Source: Methylobacterium sp. J-070
Lineage (GTDB): Bacteria; Pseudomonadota; Alphaproteobacteria; Rhizobiales; Beijerinckiaceae
Assembly (NCBI RefSeq): GCF_022829385.1
Contig: NZ_JAKSXX010000287.1
Coordinates: forward strand, 1 to 52,472
Direction: 5' to 3'
Length of the DNA: 52,472 bases
This document shows, piece by piece, positions 42,660 to 50,766 of the stretch. The stretch's first letter is position 1, and each line of letters opens with the position of its first letter. The notes below the pieces were generated by a model, which searched no databases, was not told the origin of the DNA, and saw nothing but the letters and a program-made list of their open reading frames with translations. The translations under genes were made by a program, and so were the position numbers.

Positions 42660-42881
42660 ATGACGCGGCGGCGACACACGGATCCAGCGCGCCCGCCGCT
42701 CCCCGACGCGCTGCCGGAACGCGACGCCGTCGAGCGTGCCCTCGAAGCCGTCCTCGACCGTCTCCGGCCCCGGCCGGTCGGCCCGACCAGAGCCGTCCCG
42801 GCCGAACCCGGCCCCGTCAAACCGGGTCCGGCCCGGGGCGGCCGGCGCGGGACGCCGGGCCCGGGCGGGGACGGCGCCTGA
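42660..42881 (+). CDS. Doubtful small ORF, 73 aa
   Basis: 73 codons (MTRRRHTDPARPPLPDALPE, DAVERALEAVLDRLRPRP) with a Pro/Gly/Arg-rich C-terminal half. A helical segment (residues ~22-37) is plausible, but no ribosome site is evident and no family was recognised. It lies in the 485-base gap between the DoxX-like gene and the DUF892 gene and may be non-coding; the rest of that gap shows no gene. Confidence 0.22.
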   Translation: MTRRRHTDPARPPLPDALPERDAVERALEAVLDRLRPRPVGPTRAVPAEPGPVKPGPARGGRRGTPGPGGDGA

Positions 42882-43018
42882 GCCGGGACCGCGTCCCGCG
42901 CTCCGGCGAGGAGGTTCCTCCACAGGGCGAAGAAATCGCGCGGATACGGGGAGGCGGACCGGCGTTCCCCGTCCGGATGCCGCCGATCGGTCGGCGGCGC
43001 CAACGGAGACAGACCGCC

Positions 43019-43555
43019 ATGGCCAAGCAGAAGACGCTGCACGATGCCTTCTACGAGACCCTGAAGGACGTCTACTACGCCGAGAAGCAATCGGTGAAAG
43101 CGCTCAAGAAATCCGCGAAGGCCGCGGAACACGCGGAGCTGCGGCAGGCCTTCGAGACCCACGCGGAGGAGAGCGCCCAGCAGGTCGAGCGCCTGACGCA
43201 GGTGTTCGAGATCATCGGCAAGCCGGCCCGGGCCAAGACCTGCGAGGCGATGCAGGGGATCACCTCCGAGATGGAGGAGGATCTGGAGGATTTCGCCGAC
43301 AGCCCGGCCGCCGACGCGGTCCTGGCCGCCTGCGCCCAGGCGGTGGAGCATTACGAGATCGCCCGCTACGGCACCCTGAAGACCTGGGCCAGCCAGCTCG
43401 GCTTCGCGGATGCCGCCAAGCTGCTGGACGAGACCCTGCAGGAGGAGAAGAAGACCGACGCGCTGCTCTCCAAGATCGCCGAGACGATCAACGTCGCGGG
43501 CATGCCCGACGACGATGCGGAGCCGTCCAAGGGCAAGGGCAAGAAGGCCGCCTGA
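43019..43555 (+). CDS. DUF892 / YciE-like ferritin-fold protein
   Basis: 178 residues from the ATG at 43019, after the ribosome-like CGGAGACAG. The helical bundle reads LHDAFYETLKDVYYAEKQ, LRQAFETHAEESAQQVERL, AQAVEHYEIARYGTLKTWA and LDETLQEEKKTDALLSKIA. The Glu/His positions (YAEKQ, ETHAEES, EHYEIARYG, EEKKTD) match the canonical YciE/YciF class better than the 17336 protein does. A Lys-rich tail (KGKGKKAA) ends the chain. YciE-type proteins respond to osmotic or desiccation stress in other bacteria; the metal and reaction are not settled. Confidence 0.9.
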   Translation: MAKQKTLHDAFYETLKDVYYAEKQSVKALKKSAKAAEHAELRQAFETHAEESAQQVERLTQVFEIIGKPARAKTCEAMQGITSEMEEDLEDFADSPAADAVLAACAQAVEHYEIARYGTLKTWASQLGFADAAKLLDETLQEEKKTDALLSKIAETINVAGMPDDDAEPSKGKGKKAA

Positions 43556-43570
43556 GCCGCCCCCGCGACC

Positions 43571-43593
43571 CGGCGCCCCTCCGGGCGGCGCCG
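43571..43593 (+). terminator. Possible terminator after the DUF892 gene
   Basis: A 7-bp stem (CGGCGCC / GGCGCCG) with a 9-base loop begins 16 bases after the DUF892 stop codon. There is no T-run, so function as a terminator is uncertain. Confidence 0.4.
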
Positions 43594-43620
43594 GCCCTCC
43601 CGCCCGCGCCCGCCGGGACA

Positions 43621-44040
43621 CGCCGCGGGCGCGGCTTCGCGGTCGTCGCCGCCGAGGTGAAGGAACTCGCCGACCAGACCGCCCGGGCCACCGCGGAGAT
43701 CGCCGGGCAGATGTCGCAGATCCAGGGCGCGACCGGCGAGGCGGTGGCCGCCATCGGCACGATCACGGGCCGCATCCGCGAGATCAACGCCGTGGCGGCG
43801 ACGATCGCGGCGGCGGTGGAGCAGCAGGGCGCGGCCAGCCAGGAGATCGTGCGCAACGTCGGCCAAGCCACGACCGGGACGCAGCAGGTCACCGGCAACA
43901 TCGCCGGCGTGGCCCAGGCCTCGGAGCAGACCGGCCGGGCGGCGGACCACGTCCTCACCGCGGCCACGGACCTGTCGCGCCACGCGGAGCAGCTCTCGAC
44001 CGAGGTCGACCGATTCCTCAGCACCGTGCGGGCGGCCTGA
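43621..44040 (+). pseudogene. Methyl-accepting chemotaxis protein, orphan C-terminal fragment
   Basis: About 139 codons match the last part of a chemoreceptor signalling domain: RGFAVVAAEVKELADQTARA, TAEIAGQMSQIQGATGEAVA, INAVAATIAAAVEQQGAASQ, EIVRNVGQATTGTQQVTGNI, ending STEVDRFLSTVRAA. The match begins abruptly at RGFAVVAAEVKELA, inside the conserved hairpin region; sensor, membrane and HAMP parts and the first half of the coiled coil are missing, and there is no start codon with a ribosome site. It is a 5'-truncated relic placed right after the DUF892 gene. Confidence 0.8.
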
Positions 44041-44073
44041 GGGGCCGGGTCCCGCCTCCCGGTCCCGGCGTCC

Positions 44074-44406
44074 TCAGTTCGCCTTCTCGATCGCGCTCAG
44101 CGGGGTCCAGTAGCAGCGCTCCTGCGTATCCTCCTGGGCGAGGCAGCCGTAGCTCATCGTCCGGGATTCGAGCCGGACCGACTGCCCGAGCTTCCAGGAC
44201 CGGCACTCGCCGCTGGCGAGGCTGCCCTGCAGGAGCTGCCCGAACCCCGATTCGTCCCCCGCCATGACCAGCTTGAACAGGCGGTCGGTGACCTCCTGGC
44301 TGTGGCAGCCGAACCGTTCCTGGACGATCGGCTCGGCGCGCGCGGGCCGGGGCAGGGCGGCGGTCAGGGCGAGGGCGGCGAGGGCGGGAAGCAGGGTGAG
44401 GCGCAT
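44074..44406 (-). CDS. Small secreted protein with four cysteines
   Basis: 110 residues. Residues 1-24 are a signal peptide (LPALAALALTAALPRPARAE). The mature part has four cysteines (Cys34, Cys68, Cys88, Cys98; RFGCHSQEV, SGECRSWKLG, SYGCLAQED, ERCYWTPLS) that could make two disulfides in the periplasm. The ATG at 44404-44406 is the only suitable start. No family was recognised. It converges with the chemoreceptor fragment and reads in the same direction as mazG upstream. Confidence 0.7.
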   Translation of the reverse strand: MRLTLLPALAALALTAALPRPARAEPIVQERFGCHSQEVTDRLFKLVMAGDESGFGQLLQGSLASGECRSWKLGQSVRLESRTMSYGCLAQEDTQERCYWTPLSAIEKAN

Positions 44407-44480
44407 GCGCGGAACATATCCGCCGGCCGCCGCCTGTCGAGACCTCCGGCACGCCGTTCGACGCGGGCGGTCGCCGCCGC

Positions 44481-45365
44481 TCACGTGCCGCGCGTCGTCT
44501 CGTCCCGCTTGGCCGCCTGCCAGGCGGCCTCCATGGCGGGCAGGTCCGACCGGCCGAGCTCGCCCCCGGCGGCCCGCAGATGCGCCGCCATGGCGGAAAA
44601 GCGGCGCTCGAACTTGACGGTCCCGTCGCGCAGGGCGGCCTCCGGGTCGATCCCGGCATGCCGGGCGAGGTTGGCCACCGAGAACAGCAGATCGCCGATC
44701 TCTTCGGAGACGGCCCGCGCGTCGCGCGCCGCCAGGGCCTCGGCGACCTCGTCGGTCTCCTCGCGGACCTTCTCGATGACCTGGGCGGCGTTCCCCCAGT
44801 CGAAGCCGTAGGCGGCCGCCCGCCGGGAAATCTTCTCCGCCCGGGCGAGGGCCGGGAGCGCCCGGGCGACGCCGCCGAGCGGATCCGGCGCGGACTCCGC
44901 CGCCCCGCGCGCCGCGCGCTCCTGCGCCTTGATCGCGGCCCATTGCGCCTCGACCTCCCCCGGGTCGCGCAGGGGCGAACCGTCGGGGAGGGGCGAGCCG
45001 TCGGGCGCGAACACGTGCGGGTGGCGCCGGACCAGCTTGTCGCCGATCGCGCGCGCCACGTCGTCGAACGCGAAGGCGCCCGCCTCCTCGGCCATGCGGG
45101 CGTGGAACACCACCTGGAGGAGCAGGTCGCCGAGTTCGTCGCGCAGGTCGGCGCGGTCGCCCCGCGCCACCGCGTCGGCGACCTCGTAGGCCTCCTCGAT
45201 CGTGTAGGGCACGATGGTGGCGGGCGTCTGCGCCACGTCCCAGGGACAGCCACGGTCCGGATCGCGCAGGGCCGCCATCAGGCGCAGGAGCCTGTGCAGG
45301 GGCGGCTCCTGCGCCCCCCCCGCCGCGATCCGTCCGGACCGGTCCGCCTCGTCTGCCTCGCTCAT
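44481..45365 (-). CDS. mazG: Nucleoside triphosphate pyrophosphohydrolase
   Basis: 294 residues with two MazG domains. The first has LMAALRDPDRGCPWDVAQTP, TIEEAYEVADAVARGD and DLRDELGDLLLQVVFHARMA. The second has YGFDWGNAAQVIEKVREET, DEVAEAL and VSEEIGDLLFSVANLARHAG, ending KFERRFSAMAAHLRAAGG. The EExxE and ExxD motifs that bind Mg are present in both. It hydrolyses (d)NTPs to monophosphates and pyrophosphate, a house-cleaning role. The chain is slightly longer than the E. coli enzyme because of an Arg/Ala/Asp-rich insert and a longer N-terminus. Confidence 0.94.
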   Translation of the reverse strand: MSEADEADRSGRIAAGGAQEPPLHRLLRLMAALRDPDRGCPWDVAQTPATIVPYTIEEAYEVADAVARGDRADLRDELGDLLLQVVFHARMAEEAGAFAFDDVARAIGDKLVRRHPHVFAPDGSPLPDGSPLRDPGEVEAQWAAIKAQERAARGAAESAPDPLGGVARALPALARAEKISRRAAAYGFDWGNAAQVIEKVREETDEVAEALAARDARAVSEEIGDLLFSVANLARHAGIDPEAALRDGTVKFERRFSAMAAHLRAAGGELGRSDLPAMEAAWQAAKRDETTRGT

Positions 45366-45416
45366 GCGGGAGGCGTTAGCGCATGGCGCGGGAAAGGGGA
45401 ATTCGCCCGCCGGACG

Positions 45417-45650
45417 TCAGACCCGGGCGTCGCGCTCGCGCACCTGCTCGGCCTGCAGGGCGTTCAGGTATCCGGTGAGGCGACCGCTGACCGCCGGGTC
45501 GGCGCACTGAACCCAGAGCGGGGCCGGGAGCGCGCGGACGGGCAGGCGCAGCAGGAAGGCCTCGGCCGACAGGGCGGCCTCCCGCTCGGAGGCGGCGGCC
45601 AGAAGGCGGGCGCCCGCCTGCGTGCCGATCAGGATCGCGATCGTGGCCAT
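45417..45650 (-). CDS. Hypothetical protein, 77 aa
   Basis: 77 residues from the ATG at 45648-45650, which follows GGAAGGGTGTCC; a GTG two codons upstream is an alternative. The chain is mostly hydrophobic-helical and acidic (ATIAILIGTQAGARLLAAAS, EAALSAEAFLLRLPVRAL, LNALQAEQVRERDARV). It does not look like a membrane or exported protein. No family was recognised. Confidence 0.5.
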   Translation of the reverse strand: MATIAILIGTQAGARLLAAASEREAALSAEAFLLRLPVRALPAPLWVQCADPAVSGRLTGYLNALQAEQVRERDARV

Positions 45651-45847
45651 GGACACCCTTCCCGGGACGACAACGGCCGGCGGCCCTCAAGCGTTGCGCC
45701 GGGTTCGCCCGCGCAGTCCCACGTGGGCGGACCGACGCTTCGTCCGCCCGGATCGGCGGCGAGACGCCGGCATCCTCGTCCTCGGCGGCGACAGGCAGGA
45801 CCGGCACCGTTGGAGCGCGCCGCGACGGATTGCCCGCCCTGCGCGCC

Positions 45848-46180
45848 TCATCGGGCCGCCGGGGCCAAGCGCGCCGGCGCGCGCCGCAGCCGCCCGCTGC
45901 GGGAGGTGCGCGCGAGGCCGTGCGGGGTCTTGTTCCAGCGGTCCGGGGCGCGGAGCAGCTCGATCAGCGCCAGCCAGGCGGCCAGGCTGACCATCAGGAA
46001 GTAGACCGGCATCCACGCGACCGACGGGGCGAGATCGCCCCAGCCGCGCCGGGCGCAGCCGAGCAGGGCCGGCAGGGTCAGGGCCGCGAGCCCGGTCCCG
46101 AACAGGGTGATGGCGAGCCCGGTGACGAGATTGTCGAGGAACGCGGAGGCGGTCGTGTAGCCCGCAAAATCGAATGGCAC
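45848..46180 (-). pseudogene. Membrane protein, probably a 3' fragment of a family-2 glycosyltransferase
   Basis: 110 codons from a possible GTG at 46178-46180. Two or three membrane helices (NLVTGLAITLFGTGLAAL, MPVYFLMVSLAAWLALIELL) are followed by RAPDRWNKTPHGLARTSR. The sequence PVYFLMVSLAAW...WNKTPHGLA is the usual C-terminus of large BcsA-like/polysaccharide glycosyltransferases, in which the helices follow the catalytic domain. That domain is absent; a TGA lies a few codons upstream of the GTG. It may be a truncated relic or a stand-alone small membrane protein. It borders the prophage tail module. Confidence 0.55.
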
Positions 46181-46254
46181 GCCGCGCAGGTTCGCGTGTC
46201 ATCACGGCGCGGGGGCGGCAGGCTGGCGTCAACGGTCCTTGAAGGGCCGCCGGA

Positions 46255-47277
46255 TCACTGCCCCTTCTGGCCCTTCTTCTCGTCGCCGGCGGTGATGTTG
46301 ACCGTCGCGGTGAAGGCGCCCCGGACGGTGATGACCTTCTCGACGCTCTCCGCCGTCCAGCGCCCGTCGATGAAGCCGCCGAAGCCTGAGGCGATCACCG
46401 GCGCCTCCGCCCGGGCGCGGGGCAGGCCGGGGCTCTCGAAGTAGCCCGAGCCGCTGTTGTTGCTCCGCTCGTAGGCCTGGGACTTGGCCGCCTCCCGCGC
46501 CTCGATCTCCGAGCGGTAGGGGTGCGGCAGGATCACGATCGGCCCGTCGCGGCCGGTGGGCACCTTCGTGAGCCGGCGCCGGCCGGTCCTCTCGTCCTGC
46601 CAGGCCGCCGCCACGTGGCCCGCCTCGGGCCGGGGCTCGATGTCGACGTCGTAGCCGAAGCTGCGGCGGCGGCGGATCAGGATCGGCTCCAGGGCCTGGC
46701 CGCCGCCCGTGGTGCCGCCGCCGCGCTTCATCGCCACCAGCTTGCCGCCGGCGGGCTTGATCGTGCCGCCGACGTCGTCCGCCACCTCGTTGAGGAAATC
46801 GATCGCCGACTGATCCCAGCGCAGCCGGTAGCCGAGCGTCATCCGGTCCAGGCCCGGATCGACCACCGCCGCCAGCCCGGCCGCCTTCGCCTCGCGGCGG
46901 ACGAGGTCGCCGAAGGTGGTGCCGTCGTCGTAGTGCTGCCGGCCGGACTTCTTCAGGTCGTCCACGAAGTCGGCCGCCTTGAAGTCGAGCGCGATCCGCT
47001 CGCCGTCCTCGGGGGCGCCCCGGGCGTTGGCCTTCTGGAACCTGAAGCGCCCCTGCGTGACCAGGCCCTCGTCGGCCCAGCCCATCAGGATCTCGAATTC
47101 CTCGTCGCGCTTCGGGATCCCGAACCGGCCGGGCGGCCCGAGGCACAGGATCGTGGCCTTGTCGCTCTCCTGGCCCGCCCTGTCGGTGACCTTCACCTCC
47201 AGCCACTGGCCCTTGAGCTGGCCCATGAGGTTCCTGCCGGAGCCGTTGACCACGGCCAGGAGCGGGCGCCGCCACAT
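46255..47277 (-). CDS. Phage late control protein D-like (contractile tail hub)
   Basis: 340 residues. It matches the P2 gpD/VgrG-hub-like family: LKGQWLEVKVTDRAGQESD, GRFGIPKRDEEFEILMGW, FRFQKANARGAPEDGERIAL, QHYDDGTTFGDLVRREAKA, YRLRWDQSAIDFLNEVADDV and the late LPHPYRSEIEAREAAKSQAY. The protein forms the central hub at the base of the contractile tail. It is the last recognisable gene of the tail module; no integrase, ogr or lysis genes follow within the window. Confidence 0.88.
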   Translation of the reverse strand: MWRRPLLAVVNGSGRNLMGQLKGQWLEVKVTDRAGQESDKATILCLGPPGRFGIPKRDEEFEILMGWADEGLVTQGRFRFQKANARGAPEDGERIALDFKAADFVDDLKKSGRQHYDDGTTFGDLVRREAKAAGLAAVVDPGLDRMTLGYRLRWDQSAIDFLNEVADDVGGTIKPAGGKLVAMKRGGGTTGGGQALEPILIRRRRSFGYDVDIEPRPEAGHVAAAWQDERTGRRRLTKVPTGRDGPIVILPHPYRSEIEAREAAKSQAYERSNNSGSGYFESPGLPRARAEAPVIASGFGGFIDGRWTAESVEKVITVRGAFTATVNITAGDEKKGQKGQ

Positions 47278-47283
47278 CGCCGC

Positions 47284-47505
47284 TCACGCCCAGGGATCGA
47301 TGCTGGGCAGCACCGGCACCGCGTCGGGATCGGGCACCGGCAGCACCAGCTCGTAGCCCGCCGGCACCCAGCCGCCCTCGGCCGCCAGGCCGGGATTGAG
47401 GGCGAGGATCGCCTCGACGCTTCCCCCCTGCTCGGTGCCGAGATAGCGCTTGGCCGCCCGGTCGAGGCGGATCTCCTCCGGGACGGTGCGGCGGATCGTG
47501 GTCAT
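47284..47505 (-). CDS. Phage tail protein X (LysM-like)
   Basis: 73 residues. It has a single LysM-like fold typical of P2 gpX: RLDRAAKRYLGTEQGGSVEA, ILALNPGLAAEGGWVPAGYE, LVLPVPDPDAV. The ATG at 47503-47505 overlaps the stop of the upstream U-like gene. Its place between gpU and gpD is the standard tail order. Confidence 0.85.
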   Translation of the reverse strand: MTTIRRTVPEEIRLDRAAKRYLGTEQGGSVEAILALNPGLAAEGGWVPAGYELVLPVPDPDAVPVLPSIDPWA

Positions 47506-47936
47506 CCGAAGCCCCCCGCGCGGGCGCCGACCAGGGTCAGTTCGACCGTGAACGCGTGCCGGTAGCCGATCCCGTCGGGGGCCAGCTTGGACTCGGTCTC
47601 CGAGATCTCGTCGATGAAGACGTCGCCGTCGAACTGCCCGACCGGAAAGACCGTGCCGGTCTGCACGCCGTAGAGGCGCATGAACGGCACGATCGCCAGC
47701 GCCTCCTGGTGCGCCCGCAGGATCGCGATGTTCTGCAGGCCGCCGAAGATGTGCGGCCGGGTCGCCAGCTCCACGGTGATCTTGCGCGCGCCCATGGCGG
47801 TGGGCTGGTAGAACGGCGCGTCGTCGAACACCTGGTTCTCCGCCAGCGTCGCCTGCTGCACGCGCCTGAAGCCCGTGGGGTTGAGGCCGATCCGCTCGAA
47901 CACGGCGTCGCCGATCATGCACAGCGGGTCGCTCAC
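47502..47936 (-). CDS. Phage tail protein U-like
   Basis: 144 residues from the GTG at 47934-47936, overlapping the tape-measure stop by four bases. Family blocks of P2 gpU (tail terminator/collar side protein): MIGDAVFERIGLNPTGFRRV, YQPTAMGARKITVELATRPH, IFGGLQNIAILRAHQEALA, GDVFIDEISETESKLAPDG. Position between the tape measure and X agrees. Confidence 0.87.
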   Translation of the reverse strand: MSDPLCMIGDAVFERIGLNPTGFRRVQQATLAENQVFDDAPFYQPTAMGARKITVELATRPHIFGGLQNIAILRAHQEALAIVPFMRLYGVQTGTVFPVGQFDGDVFIDEISETESKLAPDGIGYRHAFTVELTLVGARAGGFG

Positions 47937-50527
47937 GCGAAGTCGTTCCCCGTGTCGTGGAGGGCGTCGTTGCGGGCCTCGCGGACCTTCCGGTCCGCCT
48001 CCCGCTGGATGCCCCGGTGGAGGCTCGCCACGTCGGTCACGCCGTGGACGTGGATCGGGCCGGTGATGGTGGTGCCGCCCCGGCGGAGCGCTGCGCCGCG
48101 TGCCGGGGCACCGCCGCCCCCCGGCGCGGCGGCCGGCGCGGCGCCCCGTCCGCCGCCGGACGGGGCCGAGATCGTCGGCGCGATGGTCGGCGCGGCGGTG
48201 AAGGACAGGGCGCTCTGCATGCGGGCGGCCGAGGCCTTCACGACGGCCTCGATCTGCTCCAGGGCCGCCGTCACGGCCCGCTCGTAGGTGTCCATCGTCT
48301 GCCGGGCGGTCCCGGACAGATCCTGCGGCTCGGCCTTGATCTCGGCCTTCGTGCCGCCGGGTCCGAGCCCGAACGCGGCCCGGCCGGAGCCGACCGCCCC
48401 CGCCTCGCCCTTCGGGCCGCCGAGCCCGAAGCCGGACAGGCGGTCCAGGGACTGGAGCTGGCGCGCCAGGGCCTCGATCGTCGCGGCCTCCGCGAGCCGT
48501 TGCGCCTTCAGCGCCTCGACGGCTGCCGTGGCCTTGGCCAGCTCGCCTTCGAGGCGGCCGATCTCCGCCTCGCTCGTCTGGACCTGCCGCTCGGCCAGAT
48601 TGCGCTGCAGCCCCGGCTCGCCGGCCGCGCGCGCCCGCGACCGGTCGAGCACCGCCTGGCGCCGGCCGATCTGCCCCCGGATCGCGTCGGGCCGCGCCAG
48701 GATCTCGGCCTCCTCGGCGGCGCGGCGGCGCGCGGCCGCATCGTCCCGCAGGCGCCCGGCCTCCTGGCCGGTCGTGCCCAGCCGGGCGTCGATCGCGGCG
48801 TTCCACCGCTTGCCGCTGAGCCAGGGGAGGTTCTCCTCGAACCACGCGTCGACGCCCTCGGCGCGGTCGCCCAGCGCCTTGTTGCCCTGGGCGGCCTCCC
48901 CGGCTGTCGGGCCGAAGCGCGTCGCCATGCGCTGGAGGATCGTGTCGCCCTGCTCCAGCCGCTCCAGGAACGTCGTGGCCTCCCGGGTGGCGGCGGCCAC
49001 GCCGGGGGCCAGGCCCTCGCCGACCCGCCCGGCCAGCCGGTCCCAGGCCGCGCCGAGCCTCTCGAAATCCGCCTTCAGCCGGTCGGTGGCGCGGGCGAAA
49101 TCCTGCTCCACCAAGCCCTTGCTGCCGGCGTTGATCCGCGCGCGGATGCCGTCGTACTCGGCCTCGAACTTCAGGAGCGCCTCGATCGCCTGCCGGGCCT
49201 GCATGTCGCCGAACAGCTCGTTGATCCGGAACGGATTGCCCTGCGTCAGCTCCCTGGTCAGCCGCAGCAGCACGGCGAGCTTGCTCTCGCCCTTCGCCGC
49301 CCCCGCCTCCATCTCCTTCTCCAGGTCGACGGTCCGGCCCATCGCCGCGCCGACCTTCTCGAAGCTCCGCACCGTCTCGTCGGCGGTGCCCTTCGCGAAC
49401 AGGTTCTCCAGCCGGTTGGCCGCCTCGTCCGGCGAGGCGGTGACCTTCCCGATGATCTCCAGCGCGCCGACGATGTCGGTGAGCCCGGGCAGGCCCTTCA
49501 GGCCGAGGTTCGAGCCCCCCGCCGCCACCGCGGGCAGGATCCGGGCGAGGTTCCTCAGCTCGACGTTGCCCTCCTTGCCGGCCTTGGCCATCCGGTCGAA
49601 CGCCTCGGGCAGCGCGTCGACCGTGATGCCGAGGTTGCTGATCGCCGCCACGCCCGCCTTGGCGGTCTCGGGCAATTCGCCGAAGGAGGCGCGCGCCGTC
49701 TTCAGCGACGGCACCACGGCGTCGACCGCCGTCTTGTAGTCCAGGCCCGCCTCCACGAAGACCTTGGCGGCCTCGATCATCTCCTGCGGCGTGGCGCCCA
49801 GCGACGGGCCGATCGTCCGGAACCGCTCGACCGTCGCCGCCACGGTGGCGTCGGTCGCGTCCGCGGTGATCGCCAGCGCCTTCGCGGCCGACTGGAGGTC
49901 GGCGTAGGTGGAGACCGCCTTCTTGCCCAGGGCCCCGACCGCGTAGGCGCCGCCGCCGATGCCCAGGGCGCCGGCGCCGAACCGGGCCGCCAGCGCGCCG
50001 GCCGCCCCGGCCCCGTCCTCCCCGGCCCGTCCGCCGCGGGGCGGCAGGACCGGGCCGCCGGCCCCGCGGCCGCCCACGCCCATGCCCATGCCCATGCCCA
50101 TGCGCCCACCCATGCGCCCGACGCGGCCGCTCGCGCGCTGCGCCCGCTCGGCCGCATCCGCGACCCCGGCCAGTTCCGCCCGCAGCGCCGCTGCGCGGCC
50201 CGTCGCCCGGTCGAGGTTGCCGGCGATCCGCGCGGTCGCCCGCGCCAGCTCCGCGGCGTGGCCCGACGCCGCCTCCAGCGCCGGGCCGAGGCCGGAGGCG
50301 CCGCGGGCGCGGCCGAGGCCGGCGAGCTGGCGGTCCAGCCTCCGGGCGCGCAGGCCGGCGCCCTCGATGTCCCGGCCGAGCTGATCGAAGCCGCGCGCCT
50401 TGCCGAATTCCTTGCCCAGCCCCCGGGCGGCCTCGCCGATCCCGGCGATGTCCCGCCTGGCCTCGCGGGCCCCGGCCTTCAATTCGTTCTGAAGGCGCAG
50501 GCGCAGCGCTACGTCGAGGTGCGACAC
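47933..50527 (-). CDS. Phage tail tape measure protein
   Basis: 864 residues. Residues ~1-120 are helical and Arg/Ala/Gly-rich. A Gly/Met repeat near residue 140 is followed by a hydrophobic stretch (LAARFGAGALGIGGGAYAVG). Residues ~210-490 are the conserved TP901/P2-T core (STYADLQSAAKALAITADAT, VEAGLDYKTAVDAVVPSLKT, ISNLGITVDALPEAFDRMAK, ELFGDMQARQAIEALLKFEA). The rest is coiled coil with a Gly/Ala/Pro-rich tail. It sets tail length and is injected with DNA. The protein is short for the class, so a short tail is expected. It directly follows the E/E' chaperone genes. Confidence 0.92.
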   Translation of the reverse strand: MSHLDVALRLRLQNELKAGAREARRDIAGIGEAARGLGKEFGKARGFDQLGRDIEGAGLRARRLDRQLAGLGRARGASGLGPALEAASGHAAELARATARIAGNLDRATGRAAALRAELAGVADAAERAQRASGRVGRMGGRMGMGMGMGVGGRGAGGPVLPPRGGRAGEDGAGAAGALAARFGAGALGIGGGAYAVGALGKKAVSTYADLQSAAKALAITADATDATVAATVERFRTIGPSLGATPQEMIEAAKVFVEAGLDYKTAVDAVVPSLKTARASFGELPETAKAGVAAISNLGITVDALPEAFDRMAKAGKEGNVELRNLARILPAVAAGGSNLGLKGLPGLTDIVGALEIIGKVTASPDEAANRLENLFAKGTADETVRSFEKVGAAMGRTVDLEKEMEAGAAKGESKLAVLLRLTRELTQGNPFRINELFGDMQARQAIEALLKFEAEYDGIRARINAGSKGLVEQDFARATDRLKADFERLGAAWDRLAGRVGEGLAPGVAAATREATTFLERLEQGDTILQRMATRFGPTAGEAAQGNKALGDRAEGVDAWFEENLPWLSGKRWNAAIDARLGTTGQEAGRLRDDAAARRRAAEEAEILARPDAIRGQIGRRQAVLDRSRARAAGEPGLQRNLAERQVQTSEAEIGRLEGELAKATAAVEALKAQRLAEAATIEALARQLQSLDRLSGFGLGGPKGEAGAVGSGRAAFGLGPGGTKAEIKAEPQDLSGTARQTMDTYERAVTAALEQIEAVVKASAARMQSALSFTAAPTIAPTISAPSGGGRGAAPAAAPGGGGAPARGAALRRGGTTITGPIHVHGVTDVASLHRGIQREADRKVREARNDALHDTGNDFA

Positions 50528-50541
50528 GGGGGCGCCTCACG

Positions 50542-50766
50542 CTATTCCAGGATGGCCCGCAGGGCGGCGAGCGCGCGGATCAGCGCGCCGCTGCCGCCTT
50601 CCGCCTCGCTGTCCTGGTCCTCGGCCGCCGCCAGGACGATCTCCGGCCAGGGCATCGTCAGGACGCGGGACCAGGGCTCGCCGAGGGCGCGGCCGGCCCG
50701 GCGGGTGAGGGCGCGCCACCGGCTCCAGTCGGGGACGAGAGGGCGTCCCGCATGAACCGGGGCAAG
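50542..50766 (-). CDS. Tail assembly chaperone -1 frameshift extension (E'-like)
   Basis: A 74-codon stretch in the -1 frame relative to the E-like gene, ending with a TAG at 50542-50544. It has no start codon or ribosome site of its own upstream. The peptide is protein-like (VPDWSRWRALTRRAGRALGE, PWSRVLTMPWPEIVLAAAED, ALIRALAALRAILE). It becomes continuous with the E-like protein if ribosomes slip at CCCTTTC (50766-50772), giving a ~213-residue fusion. This is the arrangement of P2 E/E+E' and lambda G/GT just ahead of the tape measure. Confidence 0.75.
   Translation of the reverse strand, partial: LAPVHAGRPLVPDWSRWRALTRRAGRALGEPWSRVLTMPWPEIVLAAAEDQDSEAEGGSGALIRALAALRAILE

Noticed and set aside
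50537..50719. 60-codon Arg/Pro-rich minus-strand frame overlapping the E' extension
   Set aside because: It is in the third frame, low complexity, and incompatible with the chaperone frameshift product.
47957..50755. Long plus-strand frame opposite the tape measure gene
   Set aside because: The tape measure assignment is strong and fits tail gene order; the antisense product is low complexity.
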